Below, one piece after another: positions 10,073 through 17,985 of a stretch of 30,581 bases of DNA. The first letter of the stretch is position 1, and each line of letters begins with the position of its first letter. Origin of the DNA: Gammaproteobacteria bacterium (GTDB taxonomy: Bacteria > Pseudomonadota > Gammaproteobacteria > Enterobacterales > Kangiellaceae); NCBI GenBank assembly GCA_013372875.1, contig JABXIW010000260.1:1-30581 (forward strand). The letters run 5' to 3'. The translations under genes and the position numbers were made by a program. The notes beneath the pieces are model-generated. The model was not told where the DNA came from. It saw only the letters and a list, made by a program, of their open reading frames with translations, and made no database searches.

Positions 10073-10429
10073 TTACTCCTTTATTAAAATCGGCTTTATA
10101 AACTTGGCGATGATGGTTCCGCTTAGCGCGCCTAAGCTATTAGCTAATAAGTCATACCATTCGAAAGAGCGGTTGGGGATCAATTGTTGTAGCAGTTCGA
10201 TAGCAAAAGAAAAAACAATCACAGCCATAATTAACTGCCAATCGGCTCTTTTGTTGGAGGCAAATCGGCAAATGCCTGCAAGCCCACAGTAGGCAATAAA
10301 GTGCCCTGCCTTGTCCCAAATAAGACTTGATGGCAATACTTTTCCAGGCAACAGAGATACTATAAATACTGCTAAGCAGGCTATTAGAAAGAGAACTTTA
10401 AAGAATTTGCTGGAGAATATTTTTATCAT
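10073..10429 (-). CDS. VanZ-like small integral membrane protein
   Basis: A 118-residue membrane protein with about four hydrophobic segments. The pattern LPGKVLP...WDKAGHFIAYCGLAGI...FSFAIELLQQLIPNRSFEWYDLLANSLGALSG is the VanZ-like family signature (DKxxHFxAY, E-xQxxxPxRxxxxxDxxxNxxGxxxG). The family's biochemical role is not settled; in E. faecium VanZ relates to teicoplanin resistance, but the domain is common in gammaproteobacteria with no resistance role. It lies between htpG and adk, positions that are adjacent in E. coli, and follows the htpG terminator, so it probably has its own promoter. Confidence 0.85.
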   Translation of the reverse strand: MIKIFSSKFFKVLFLIACLAVFIVSLLPGKVLPSSLIWDKAGHFIAYCGLAGICRFASNKRADWQLIMAVIVFSFAIELLQQLIPNRSFEWYDLLANSLGALSGTIIAKFIKPILIKE

Positions 10430-10454
10430 TTTTTAGATTTAGATAGGGCTATAA

Positions 10455-10489
10455 AAAAGCCGCCCAGACATGAGTCATCGGCGGCTTTT
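10455..10489 (-). terminator. Rho-independent terminator of htpG
   Basis: The stem AAAAGCCGCC / GGCGGCTTTT (10455-10464 with 10480-10489) closes a 15-base loop and is followed on the minus strand by a run of six T (GGCTTTTTTATAG). It lies 17 bases after the htpG stop. Confidence 0.88.
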
Positions 10490-10505
10490 AGCACTAATAA
10501 CTTAG

Positions 10506-12419
10506 CTATTTTGCCAATTTTAACAATAGCTTATTAAGCTTACTAGCAAAACTTGCCGGATCTTCGAGCTGTCCCGATTCAGCCAATTGCGCTTGGTTAA
10601 ATAAGACCTCAACCCACTCAGCAAACTGGGCTTCATCTTGTTCATTATCCACCAATTGGATCAAGGCATGCTCAGGATTAATTTCAAACACAGGCTTAGT
10701 ATCAGGCACTGGCTGCCCTGCGGCCTGCATCATCTTAACCATTTGCAATGGCATATCACCCTCGCCTGCGACAATACAAGCTGGAGTACTCGTCAAACGC
10801 ATAGTGATTTTCACGTCGCTAACTTGCTCGCCCAACACGTTTTTAACACGTTCAACTAAGCCTTTATTTTCTTCTGAGGCTTTTTCCTGCGCTTTTTTAT
10901 CTTCAGCATCTTCTAGATTACCCAGATCTAAATCGCCTTGGGTTACCGATACAAACTGTTTGCCCGCGTACTCTTGTAAGTGCGACATGGTCCATTCATC
11001 AATTCGATCTGACATCAATAAAACTTCCACGCCTTTCTTTCGGAAAACTTCTAGATGAGGACTATTTTTTGCTGCTAAGAAACTTTCGGTAGCAATATAA
11101 TAAATCTTTTCTTGTTCAGGCTTCATGCGCTCAATATAGTCATCCAGCGACACACTTTGTTCTTTGTTGTCGGTATGAGTTGAGCTAAAGCGGAATAACT
11201 TGGCAATTTTTTCCTTATTAGCAAAATCCTCACCAGGTCCTTCTTTAAGCACCTGACCAAACTCATTCCAGAACGCTTGATACTTTTCTTTATCCTTCTT
11301 GGCCAATTGCTCCAACATTTTTAAAACACGGCTGACCATAGCGCTGCGAAGCGACTGAGTAGCCGCCGAATCTTGCAAAATTTCACGGGAAACGTTCAAC
11401 GGCAGATCGTTGGAATCGAGTAACCCGCGTACAAAACGCATATAAATTGGCAAAAATTGCTCCGCATCGTCCATAATAAATACACGTTGCACATAAAGTT
11501 TTACACCGCGCTGACGATCTCTGTTCCATAAATCATAAGGGGCTTTTGAAGGGATATATAACAAGCTGGTGTACTCCTGCTTGCCTTCGACTTGGTTATG
11601 CGACCAAGTTAACGCATCTTGGAAATCGTGCGAAACGTGCTTGTAAAACTCTTGATATTCTTCATCGGAAATATCCGACTTGGCGCGGGTCCATAGAGCA
11701 GTAGCTTTATTGACAGCTTCAAATTCTGGGATTTCAGATGTAGTTTCTTCGTCGCCCTCTGCTGGATATTGAACTTTGGTCATTTCCACAGGCAAAGATA
11801 TGTGATCCGAATATTTACCAATAATATTGCGCAGGCGGAAATCTTCTAAAAACTCTTCCTCACCATCTTTTAAGTGCAAAATAATATCAGTACCGCGATT
11901 GGCTTTATTTGCAAGCTCAATAGTGAACTCACCATCGCCAACAGACTCCCAAATTACTGCATTTTCTGCTTGCTCGCCCGCCTTGCGACTAACCACAGTC
12001 ACTTTATCAGCAACGATAAAAGCCGAATAAAAACCAACACCAAACTGACCAATCAAGTGCGAATCTTTTTTCTGATCACCCGTTAACTTACTTAAAAAAT
12101 CAGCCGTTCCAGATTTTGCAATGGTACCTAGATGCTCAATCACATCGGCCTCATTCATACCAATACCATTATCGGAAATGGTTAAAGTTTTAGCTTCTTT
12201 ATCGGTGGTTATACGAATTTTAAGGTCGCTATCACCTTGATATAAATCAGCATCTTTTAATGCTTTAAAGCGTAATTTATCCGCCGCATCCGCCGCGTTA
12301 GAGATTAGCTCGCGTAGGAAAATTTCTTTATTGGAATATAAAGAATGCACCATCAAGTGCAATAATTGCTTTACTTCAGTTTGAAAAGAATGTGTCTGTT
12401 TTTCAGCCGCTGCCGACAT
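10506..12419 (-). CDS. htpG: Molecular chaperone HtpG (bacterial Hsp90)
   Basis: A 637-residue Hsp90 (E. coli 624). The N-terminal GHKL ATPase domain shows [19 protein letters not shown], the N box [14 protein letters not shown] and DNGIGM; the middle domain follows with [11 protein letters not shown]; the C-terminal dimerisation domain ends the chain. It is a cytosolic ATP-driven chaperone that works with DnaK. An in-frame TTG at 12431 would add four residues, but ATG 12419 has a GGGG ribosome site 6 bases upstream and aligns better with family N termini. A sigma-32 type promoter lies at 12459-12486, so heat-shock control is expected. Confidence 0.97.
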   Translation of the reverse strand: MSAAAEKQTHSFQTEVKQLLHLMVHSLYSNKEIFLRELISNAADAADKLRFKALKDADLYQGDSDLKIRITTDKEAKTLTISDNGIGMNEADVIEHLGTIAKSGTADFLSKLTGDQKKDSHLIGQFGVGFYSAFIVADKVTVVSRKAGEQAENAVIWESVGDGEFTIELANKANRGTDIILHLKDGEEEFLEDFRLRNIIGKYSDHISLPVEMTKVQYPAEGDEETTSEIPEFEAVNKATALWTRAKSDISDEEYQEFYKHVSHDFQDALTWSHNQVEGKQEYTSLLYIPSKAPYDLWNRDRQRGVKLYVQRVFIMDDAEQFLPIYMRFVRGLLDSNDLPLNVSREILQDSAATQSLRSAMVSRVLKMLEQLAKKDKEKYQAFWNEFGQVLKEGPGEDFANKEKIAKLFRFSSTHTDNKEQSVSLDDYIERMKPEQEKIYYIATESFLAAKNSPHLEVFRKKGVEVLLMSDRIDEWTMSHLQEYAGKQFVSVTQGDLDLGNLEDAEDKKAQEKASEENKGLVERVKNVLGEQVSDVKITMRLTSTPACIVAGEGDMPLQMVKMMQAAGQPVPDTKPVFEINPEHALIQLVDNEQDEAQFAEWVEVLFNQAQLAESGQLEDPASFASKLNKLLLKLAK

Positions 12420-12458
12420 ATGGAACCCCAAATTTAATCACAAAAATCATTGGAAACT

Positions 12459-12486
12459 ATTTGGGGATTGAGCTTTATTTTTCAAG
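12459..12486 (-). promoter_or_regulatory. Heat-shock (sigma-32) promoter of htpG
   Basis: On the minus strand, CTTGAAA (12486-12480), a 13-base spacer and CCCCAAAT (12466-12459) match the E. coli sigma-32 consensus CTTGAAA-N11-16-CCCCATNT at all but one position. Transcription would start about 7 bases further on, giving a leader of about 30 bases before the htpG ATG at 12419. The fit with the downstream chaperone gene makes this convincing. Confidence 0.82.
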
Positions 12487-12506
12487 AATATTTTTTGCTA
12501 AATAAA

Positions 12507-12530
12507 AAAAAGGAGCCGAAGCTCCTTTTT
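12507..12530 (-). terminator. Rho-independent terminator of the S41 protease gene
   Basis: The stem AAAAAGGAGC / GCTCCTTTTT (12507-12516 with 12521-12530) has a TTCG tetraloop on the minus strand and a T-rich flank (CTCCTTTTTTTATTT). It lies 8 bases past the stop of the minus-strand gene ending at 12539 and separates it from the htpG promoter. Confidence 0.9.
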
Positions 12531-12538
12531 CTATGACG

Positions 12539-14131
12539 TTATAACTTAACATCGATTCTATTTTGCTGGTGGAATGTTCGAGTTTTATATAACTCCGAGT
12601 TTCTCAAATCCAATGGATTCTGCGTCCAATCATAGCGGTTAGGCTCAGCTGGTGCTGATTTAGTCACTGGACACGAACCCGTCGCTTGGTAATTCAATGC
12701 AGCTGCTAGCATAGCCTCATCTGGGTCACCTAATAAATGACCAAAATCATCAGCAACAGTACAACCCTGCACAAAGTCTTGACCGTTGTCAGAGCCTGAT
12801 GGGATAAAGCCATCCGCATAATCGCCCCAACCCTTGTTGTTTTCACCACGGAATTGGATGGTGAAATAAGTGGTGCCACAGTTATCTGTCGGGTAGAAAC
12901 CGTATGGCTTACCGCAAGTGGTATCACCAATCAATATCACTTGAACATCAATACCACGAAGACCGTTAATAAAGGCCTCACTAGCAGAACAAGTAGAACC
13001 TGTCGACAAAACAAATACGCGATTTAGGTTTAAGTCCGGCAGAACGCCACCAGGTGCAGTTGCTTGCGAACTAGGCCCATTATAGAAAGGCGTTGGTTGA
13101 AGCGTTTGACCAGTTACAGGGTTTGTCGTTGGGTTTTTATCGTTAAACACCGTTGTTTCAAACGTTTGGTTATTGGTACGAGCTGGCCCAGCAACCATAT
13201 AAGCAAGCTCACTGGCTATAAATAAGAAACCACCACCGTTATAGCGTAAATCAACCACCAAATCTTGTACGCCTTGGTTCGAAAAATCGACAAAAGCATC
13301 AATTAATTCTTGCTCGGCAATACGAGTACCAAAAGTATTAAACTGCATATAACCGACCTTACCCGTGGCAGTATCAAACACGGTTTCATTTTGTACTGGA
13401 TCACTGGTTACTGTAGTAGCAGTTAAATTAATGGTGCGCGAAGTATTACTACCTAGATCTCTAATAACAAACTCATGGGTTTCGCCGTCATTAGGAAATA
13501 AACCTGCATTCAATGTATTAACATCAGAGCCATTAATTAAATCAACTCCATCAATTTCTAAAATTTCAGCCCCACGCTCCACATTTGCGCCGCTCGCTGG
13601 AGAGCTTGGTTCAGTATAAGCAATGATCGCCTGTCTTGGCGGAGCAGTTCTTATTAAACGAACTCGCCAGCCATAGCCTGCAGATGAACCCGTAGAAGCC
13701 TGTTGCTGATAATCGTCAGTATCTTGGGTGAAGTGGAACTGATCTTTAGGATTACCTGAATTAGTTAAAGCGTTGGTCTTTAATACATCAAAATAAGCCA
13801 CTGGATCATTAAAGCCGGCTGGGTTTTGATCAGTAATCTCACTATACCAAAGGTAAGTTTCGTCACTCCAAGAGCGCAACCAAAAATTCTCTTCCAACGT
13901 GGAGCCAGCCATATCCGGCCATGGGTTGCCATCAATGTCAGTTCCAGAACGAGGATTTTCGCAACGGGCTACAAAATTGCTTGCTGGTTCAAAACTACCC
14001 GCAGTCCAAGTTGGGCCAGTGCTGACAGGCGGCGGAGTTGGTGTTGGCGTATTAGAGCTAGAACCACCTCCACAAGCGCTTAACAAAGCAATTGTGAAGC
14101 CTGATAACAACAATTTACTTACATTTTTCAT
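12539..14131 (-). CDS. S41-family (C-terminal processing-type) serine protease lipoprotein
   Basis: A 530-residue secreted protease. The signal peptide ends in a lipobox (LLSAC, C20) followed by a Gly/Ser/Pro/Thr linker, so it should be membrane-anchored in the periplasm. A PDZ-like region lies around 145-240 (ILEIDGVDLING). The S41 catalytic domain follows from about 255: VGYMQFNTF, VVDLRYNGGG, then the nucleophile S382 in CSASEAFING and the general base K408 in GDTTCGKPYG, the Ser-Lys dyad arrangement of the family. It also has several cysteines that are unusual for CtpA/Prc. It lies between recR and htpG, which are neighbours in E. coli, and ends at its own terminator. Its substrate is unknown. 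Confidence 0.88.
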   Translation of the reverse strand: MKNVSKLLLSGFTIALLSACGGGSSSNTPTPTPPPVSTGPTWTAGSFEPASNFVARCENPRSGTDIDGNPWPDMAGSTLEENFWLRSWSDETYLWYSEITDQNPAGFNDPVAYFDVLKTNALTNSGNPKDQFHFTQDTDDYQQQASTGSSAGYGWRVRLIRTAPPRQAIIAYTEPSSPASGANVERGAEILEIDGVDLINGSDVNTLNAGLFPNDGETHEFVIRDLGSNTSRTINLTATTVTSDPVQNETVFDTATGKVGYMQFNTFGTRIAEQELIDAFVDFSNQGVQDLVVDLRYNGGGFLFIASELAYMVAGPARTNNQTFETTVFNDKNPTTNPVTGQTLQPTPFYNGPSSQATAPGGVLPDLNLNRVFVLSTGSTCSASEAFINGLRGIDVQVILIGDTTCGKPYGFYPTDNCGTTYFTIQFRGENNKGWGDYADGFIPSGSDNGQDFVQGCTVADDFGHLLGDPDEAMLAAALNYQATGSCPVTKSAPAEPNRYDWTQNPLDLRNSELYKTRTFHQQNRIDVKL

Positions 14132-14235
14132 ATAGCGAAACTACCCTAGATTTGGTCATTGGAAATTTAAATTTGACTGATTTTACAAAAATATTTGCGC
14201 ACAAGCCACCGAAGCTGTCGATTTTTTATACAATT

Positions 14236-14835
14236 TTAAACTTGATATGGTCTACGGTCGGATAATGATTGCATTAGTGTACCGCCATCTAGATACTCTA
14301 GTTCACCGCCAATCGGCACACCTGATGCAAGACGAGTCAGGCGTAACTCTTTGTTTTTAAACATTTCTGCTACAAAATGTGCGGTCGCTTCACCCTCAAC
14401 TGTAGCATTCATGGCTAAAATTAATTCATCCGGTTGTTCTGTTTCAACTAATGTTTTTAGCTGATCTAGGCCAATATCTTCAGGACCAATACCATCTAAT
14501 GGCGAAAGGTGCCCCATTAAAACAAAATATTTACCCTTGAAACTTGCCGTTGCTTCTATCGCATAGACATCCACTGGCGATTCAACCACGCAAATCAAGG
14601 TGTTATCACGAGCTTCAGAACTACAAATTCCACAAACATCTTGCTCAGTGAAATCTCGGCAACGATTACAATGGTGAACATTAGTTATCGCGGTTGATAA
14701 GGATTCCGATAAGGTCAAAGCCGCCTCTCGATTACGCTCGAGCAAGTGATAGGCCATCCGCTGGGCAGACTTTGGCCCTACTCCAGGCAAGCAGCAAAAA
14801 GCATCAATCAATTTTTTTATTAACGGCGACTGCAT
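14236..14835 (-). CDS. recR: Recombination mediator RecR
   Basis: A 199-residue RecR (E. coli 201), a DNA-binding protein of the RecFOR pathway that helps load RecA at gaps. A helix-hairpin-helix ([13 protein letters not shown]), a zinc finger C56-x2-C59...C68-x2-C71 and a Toprim domain ([14 protein letters not shown] onward) appear in the expected order. The end, [20 protein letters not shown], is typical. It follows dnaX and ebfC as in most gammaproteobacteria, but across an unusually long 153-base gap that contains a candidate promoter. Confidence 0.96.
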   Translation of the reverse strand: MQSPLIKKLIDAFCCLPGVGPKSAQRMAYHLLERNREAALTLSESLSTAITNVHHCNRCRDFTEQDVCGICSSEARDNTLICVVESPVDVYAIEATASFKGKYFVLMGHLSPLDGIGPEDIGLDQLKTLVETEQPDELILAMNATVEGEATAHFVAEMFKNKELRLTRLASGVPIGGELEYLDGGTLMQSLSDRRPYQV

Positions 14836-14988
14836 AATAGGATTAATACCATTATTGAGAATTGCGGATTATAGCTGTGAAAATTTTTGCTTAATTCGAG
14901 GCAGTTTCGTGTGAAAAGGCTGAGTGTACACAAAGTACTCGATGGCTTTGAACACAAAACTAACAAAGAACAAACGAAAATTGGCCTG
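14836..14988 (-). promoter_or_regulatory. recR-ebfC intergenic region: candidate recR promoter and imperfect dyad
   Basis: The gap holds no coding frame of note. On the minus strand a perfect TATAAT lies at 14873-14868, 32 bases before the recR ATG, but with no clear -35 element. Upstream, about 14909-14958, is an imperfect dyad in which GTGT, AAAG and GAGT on one side are complementary to ACTC, CTTT and ACAC on the other, around a GTACACAAAGT centre. It may be an old repeat element or a long hairpin in the dnaX-ebfC-recR transcript. Confidence 0.35.
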
Positions 14989-15318
14989 CTAGAAAGGTAG
15001 GTTCATACCAGGTGGCAGATTCATCCCCTTCGTCACTTCCGCCATTCGCTCTTGTGAAGTCTGCTCGACCTTTCTCACCGCCGCATTCACCGCAGCCGCA
15101 ATCAAATCTTCTAGCAATTCTTTATCATCTTCCATCAGGCTCGGATCAATTTCGATGCGCTTCACATCATGACGCCCAGTCATGGTGACTTTAACCATTC
15201 CAGCACCAGCATCCGCATCTACTTCCATATTTGCAATTTCTTCTTGTGCTTTTTGCATTTTTTCTTGCATTTGCTGGGCTTGCTTCATCATGCCGCCCAA
15301 ACCACCTTTACCAAACAT
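14989..15318 (-). CDS. ebfC: Nucleoid-associated protein YbaB/EbfC
   Basis: A 109-residue protein (E. coli YbaB 109) of the small dimeric YbaB/EbfC DNA-binding family. It shows the Gly-rich start [27 protein letters not shown], the central [21 protein letters not shown] strand region and the C-terminal LPPGMNLPF. It sits 21 bases downstream of dnaX with a good ribosome site (AAGAGGT), the standard dnaX-ybaB-recR arrangement. Confidence 0.96.
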   Translation of the reverse strand: MFGKGGLGGMMKQAQQMQEKMQKAQEEIANMEVDADAGAGMVKVTMTGRHDVKRIEIDPSLMEDDKELLEDLIAAAVNAAVRKVEQTSQERMAEVTKGMNLPPGMNLPF

Positions 15319-15339
15319 GGTGTTACCTCTTAATTTCTA

Positions 15340-17637
15340 TTAGTTTAAATAGCCAACCGATTCTTCAACCAGTCTGGCATCAAAATTCTGTATTAACTCA
15401 CGACTAAATGGGTGCGCCAATAAGGTTTCACAAGCCTTTTGGTGCTTCTGTTTCTTTAATTTTTCAAAAATCATGGCTGGAGTCGCATCTCCAGAATCCT
15501 CGAAGGACCATTGAAATTGCAAACGCTTGTCAAAATGCTTAATCAGCGCTTCTTCAATTCCTGCTTTTGCGCTATCAGTACAAATCAAGTCCATTTTCGG
15601 ACTAACTTTAAGGGCAATTTTATCATCAGTGGCCCAGCTCAAAGTACTGGAATAGGCAATTTGTTGCAGAGTTCCAACCAAACCTAATGTTACCACTAAG
15701 TTAGCCCATTCATCATCAGTATCCGCCAAATCAAATAAAGGTGCAGCGCTTTTCTGCGGCTGGACATCTACATCATTCTGCTCAGTAGTCTGCTTTTTTG
15801 CAGGCATGGATTCGGAACTAAGTTCAGAATTAAGCAAGGCATCCATTAATGAGCCTGTCATTATCGACTCAACTTCCGACTCTGGCTCCTCTACATTTTT
15901 GAAACTCACAACTTCAGCTGGCTCATTGGCTAGGCTTTGTGGCTTACGAGTAGTTTCCTCAAGCTCATCTTCAATGGATTTATTGTAAGCTGGAATTGCA
16001 TGTTGCTCTTGCGAAGCAGTATTTTTATGCTGCTGAATAGAGTTACTTGTTTCCGTCTCATCCTTTTCGATTGGCTCATTTGACTGAGCTATACCTAAAG
16101 CCGCATGTAAACTGGCTACAGGATCAACTTTAGCTCTTGGACTTTTTTCTGCTGATTGAGCGCTTGGGCTCGAAGTATCATTATTTTTGGCCGTTTCGTG
16201 CTCTTTAACACTTTGCTCAACCTTAGCTTGTGACTCAACTTTGGACTGAACAACTTCAGTTTCTAGCTCTTCAGTCTCTTCCTCTCCCCAGTGATAGTCG
16301 GAATAGTCATAGCTAGACTCCGCTGATGCTTTTGAAGGCGCAGCACAAGCATCTTGATTAACTAATGAGGTGTTTTCAGAAGGCTGCTGTGGATTGGACT
16401 CAAGGTCCTCTTTCGTCACTTTGCTAACAACGGACGTCTCTGACTTTTCAGGCTCTACCGCTTTAATCGGCTCTGACTGAGAGCTGTTAGACTCAGCTTC
16501 TTCTGACTTTGTCGTTAAATTAAGTTTTTTTTTTGCTACCGCTGGCTCGGTATTAGAACTGTCGATTTTAAAGGCCAACATCCTGAGCAAAGCCATTTCA
16601 AGACCTTGTTTCGGCGTAGCGGCCCATACCAAGTCGCGGCGTGCGTGTAGACCCATTTGGTAATACAGTTGTAAATCTTGGGTGCTGATAACTTCAGCAA
16701 ATTTCTCCACATAAGGCGCAGCAGTATCAAGCAATACACCTGTGGCTTGGAAAATCGCAGTTTGGTGCAATCGGCTTAACAGCTCTTTTAAAGCATCGGC
16801 GAAATCAACAGGATAATTGCTCATTTCAGTAATGGTTTCGATAGCCATTTTTGAATCTTTTTGCGCCAATGATTCCAATAATTTTTCAATAAACTGGTGA
16901 TCAATGGTGCCGAGCATTGAGCGAATGTCTTGCTCATTGACTTGCCCTTGGCCATAAGCAATCGCTTGGTCCAACAAACTCAAGGCATCGCGCATACTTC
17001 CTTCAGCAGATTGAGCAATCAAACTTAATGCCATTGGCTCAAAAGCAATCGATTCTTGCGACAAGATAAAATTCAAATGCTGACTAATGGTCTCTTCATC
17101 CATATGCTTCAAATGAAATTGAAGGCAGCGCGACAAGACCGTAACGGGAAGTTTTTGTGGATCGGTTGTCGCCAGTAAGAAAATCACGTGCTCAGGTGGC
17201 TCTTCCAGAGTTTTCAATAGCGCATTAAACGAGCTATTGGAAAGCATGTGAACTTCATCAATCAAATAAACTTTATAACGACCGCGTGTTGGGCGATATT
17301 GCACATTATCCAATAGCTCACGAGTATCATCGACCTTGGTACGTGACGCTGCGTCAACCTCAATTAGATCGACAAAACGTCCCTCATCAATTTCAACGCA
17401 AGAGCCGCACTCACCGCATGGATTAGCAGTTAAGCCATTCGTTTCACAATTCAAACATTTGGATAGAATACGTGCAATGGTAGTTTTACCGACGCCTCGG
17501 GTGCCAGTAAATAAGTAAGCGTGGTGTAACCTCTCAGTCTCGATCGCATTGATCAATGCGCGACTGACGTGCTCTTGGCCTTGTAATTCTTCAAAATTTT
17601 TAGGACGCCATTTGCGGGCGAGCACTTGATAGCTCAT
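15340..17637 (-). CDS. dnaX: DNA polymerase III subunits tau and gamma
   Basis: The full frame gives a tau of 765 residues (E. coli 643). Domains I-III, the AAA+ clamp-loader ATPase, span 1 to about 365: P-loop GTRGVGKTT, zinc module cysteines (C64 region, CGECGSC), DEVHML and the SRC motif VTVLSRCLQFHL. A linker of about 270 residues follows, acidic and rich in Ser, Gln and Glu and much longer than in E. coli. A conserved C-terminal region (about 640-765) would bind DnaB and the polymerase alpha subunit. At codons 368-371 a run of ten A is followed at once by stops in both other frames, so a gamma of 372-373 residues is likely. No clear Shine-Dalgarno precedes the ATG at 17637. ffs lies upstream. 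Confidence 0.96.
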   Translation of the reverse strand: MSYQVLARKWRPKNFEELQGQEHVSRALINAIETERLHHAYLFTGTRGVGKTTIARILSKCLNCETNGLTANPCGECGSCVEIDEGRFVDLIEVDAASRTKVDDTRELLDNVQYRPTRGRYKVYLIDEVHMLSNSSFNALLKTLEEPPEHVIFLLATTDPQKLPVTVLSRCLQFHLKHMDEETISQHLNFILSQESIAFEPMALSLIAQSAEGSMRDALSLLDQAIAYGQGQVNEQDIRSMLGTIDHQFIEKLLESLAQKDSKMAIETITEMSNYPVDFADALKELLSRLHQTAIFQATGVLLDTAAPYVEKFAEVISTQDLQLYYQMGLHARRDLVWAATPKQGLEMALLRMLAFKIDSSNTEPAVAKKKLNLTTKSEEAESNSSQSEPIKAVEPEKSETSVVSKVTKEDLESNPQQPSENTSLVNQDACAAPSKASAESSYDYSDYHWGEEETEELETEVVQSKVESQAKVEQSVKEHETAKNNDTSSPSAQSAEKSPRAKVDPVASLHAALGIAQSNEPIEKDETETSNSIQQHKNTASQEQHAIPAYNKSIEDELEETTRKPQSLANEPAEVVSFKNVEEPESEVESIMTGSLMDALLNSELSSESMPAKKQTTEQNDVDVQPQKSAAPLFDLADTDDEWANLVVTLGLVGTLQQIAYSSTLSWATDDKIALKVSPKMDLICTDSAKAGIEEALIKHFDKRLQFQWSFEDSGDATPAMIFEKLKKQKHQKACETLLAHPFSRELIQNFDARLVEESVGYLN
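16525..16534 (-). other. A10 slippage site in dnaX for making gamma
   Basis: On the coding (minus) strand, codons 368-371 read GCA AAA AAA AAA, ten A in a row. A -1 shift or one extra A in the mRNA leads to ACT TAA (372-residue product). Losing one A gives AAC TTA ATT TAA (373 residues). Both end at the junction of domain III and the linker. Thermus dnaX makes gamma by transcriptional slippage on an A9 run, and E. coli by ribosomal -1 shifting at A-AAA-AAG. No strong internal Shine-Dalgarno precedes this site, so transcriptional slippage seems more likely here. Confidence 0.7.
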
Positions 17638-17831
17638 TTTTTGTTCTAATAATTGATGATGTTTTTTTAGATGACAAACTTTACCATAGTTCAGGGAATA
17701 GATAAAAGAGAAGTCATACAGATCTGATTAGAGTTTAAAGAGAAAGAGCTATTGACTTAATATTATGTTGGATAAATGAAATATTGAGCGATTTCAATAA
17801 CAAAAAAGCTAGGAAAAACTACAAAAATAAA

Positions 17832-17935
<104 letters not shown>

Positions 17936-17971
17936 GCGGGCATTATGCGACAAACCGAACCAATAATAAAG
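17936..17971 (-). promoter_or_regulatory. Candidate ffs promoter with GC-rich discriminator
   Basis: CATAAT (17947-17942, minus strand) lies six bases before the first paired base of the SRP RNA. A weak TTTATT is 17 bases upstream. The six bases between the -10 and the RNA are all G/C (GCCCGC), like the discriminators of stringently controlled stable-RNA promoters. Confidence 0.45.
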
Positions 17972-17985
17972 AGCTTACGGATAAA

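Noticed and set aside
10073..10429. Reading the VanZ-like gene as an antibiotic resistance gene
   Set aside because: Only the family fold is present; there are no van operon genes, and such small VanZ-like proteins are widespread in gammaproteobacteria.
13365..14135. Several plus-strand frames opposite the S41 protease gene
   Set aside because: They mirror the Gly/Ser/Pro/Thr-rich linker and other coding sequence of the protease gene and show no sign of being real proteins.
16525..16534. The long T-run in dnaX as a sequencing error or pseudogene frameshift
   Set aside because: The full tau frame stays open through the run into a recognisable C-terminal part, and slippage runs at this point are known in dnaX genes.
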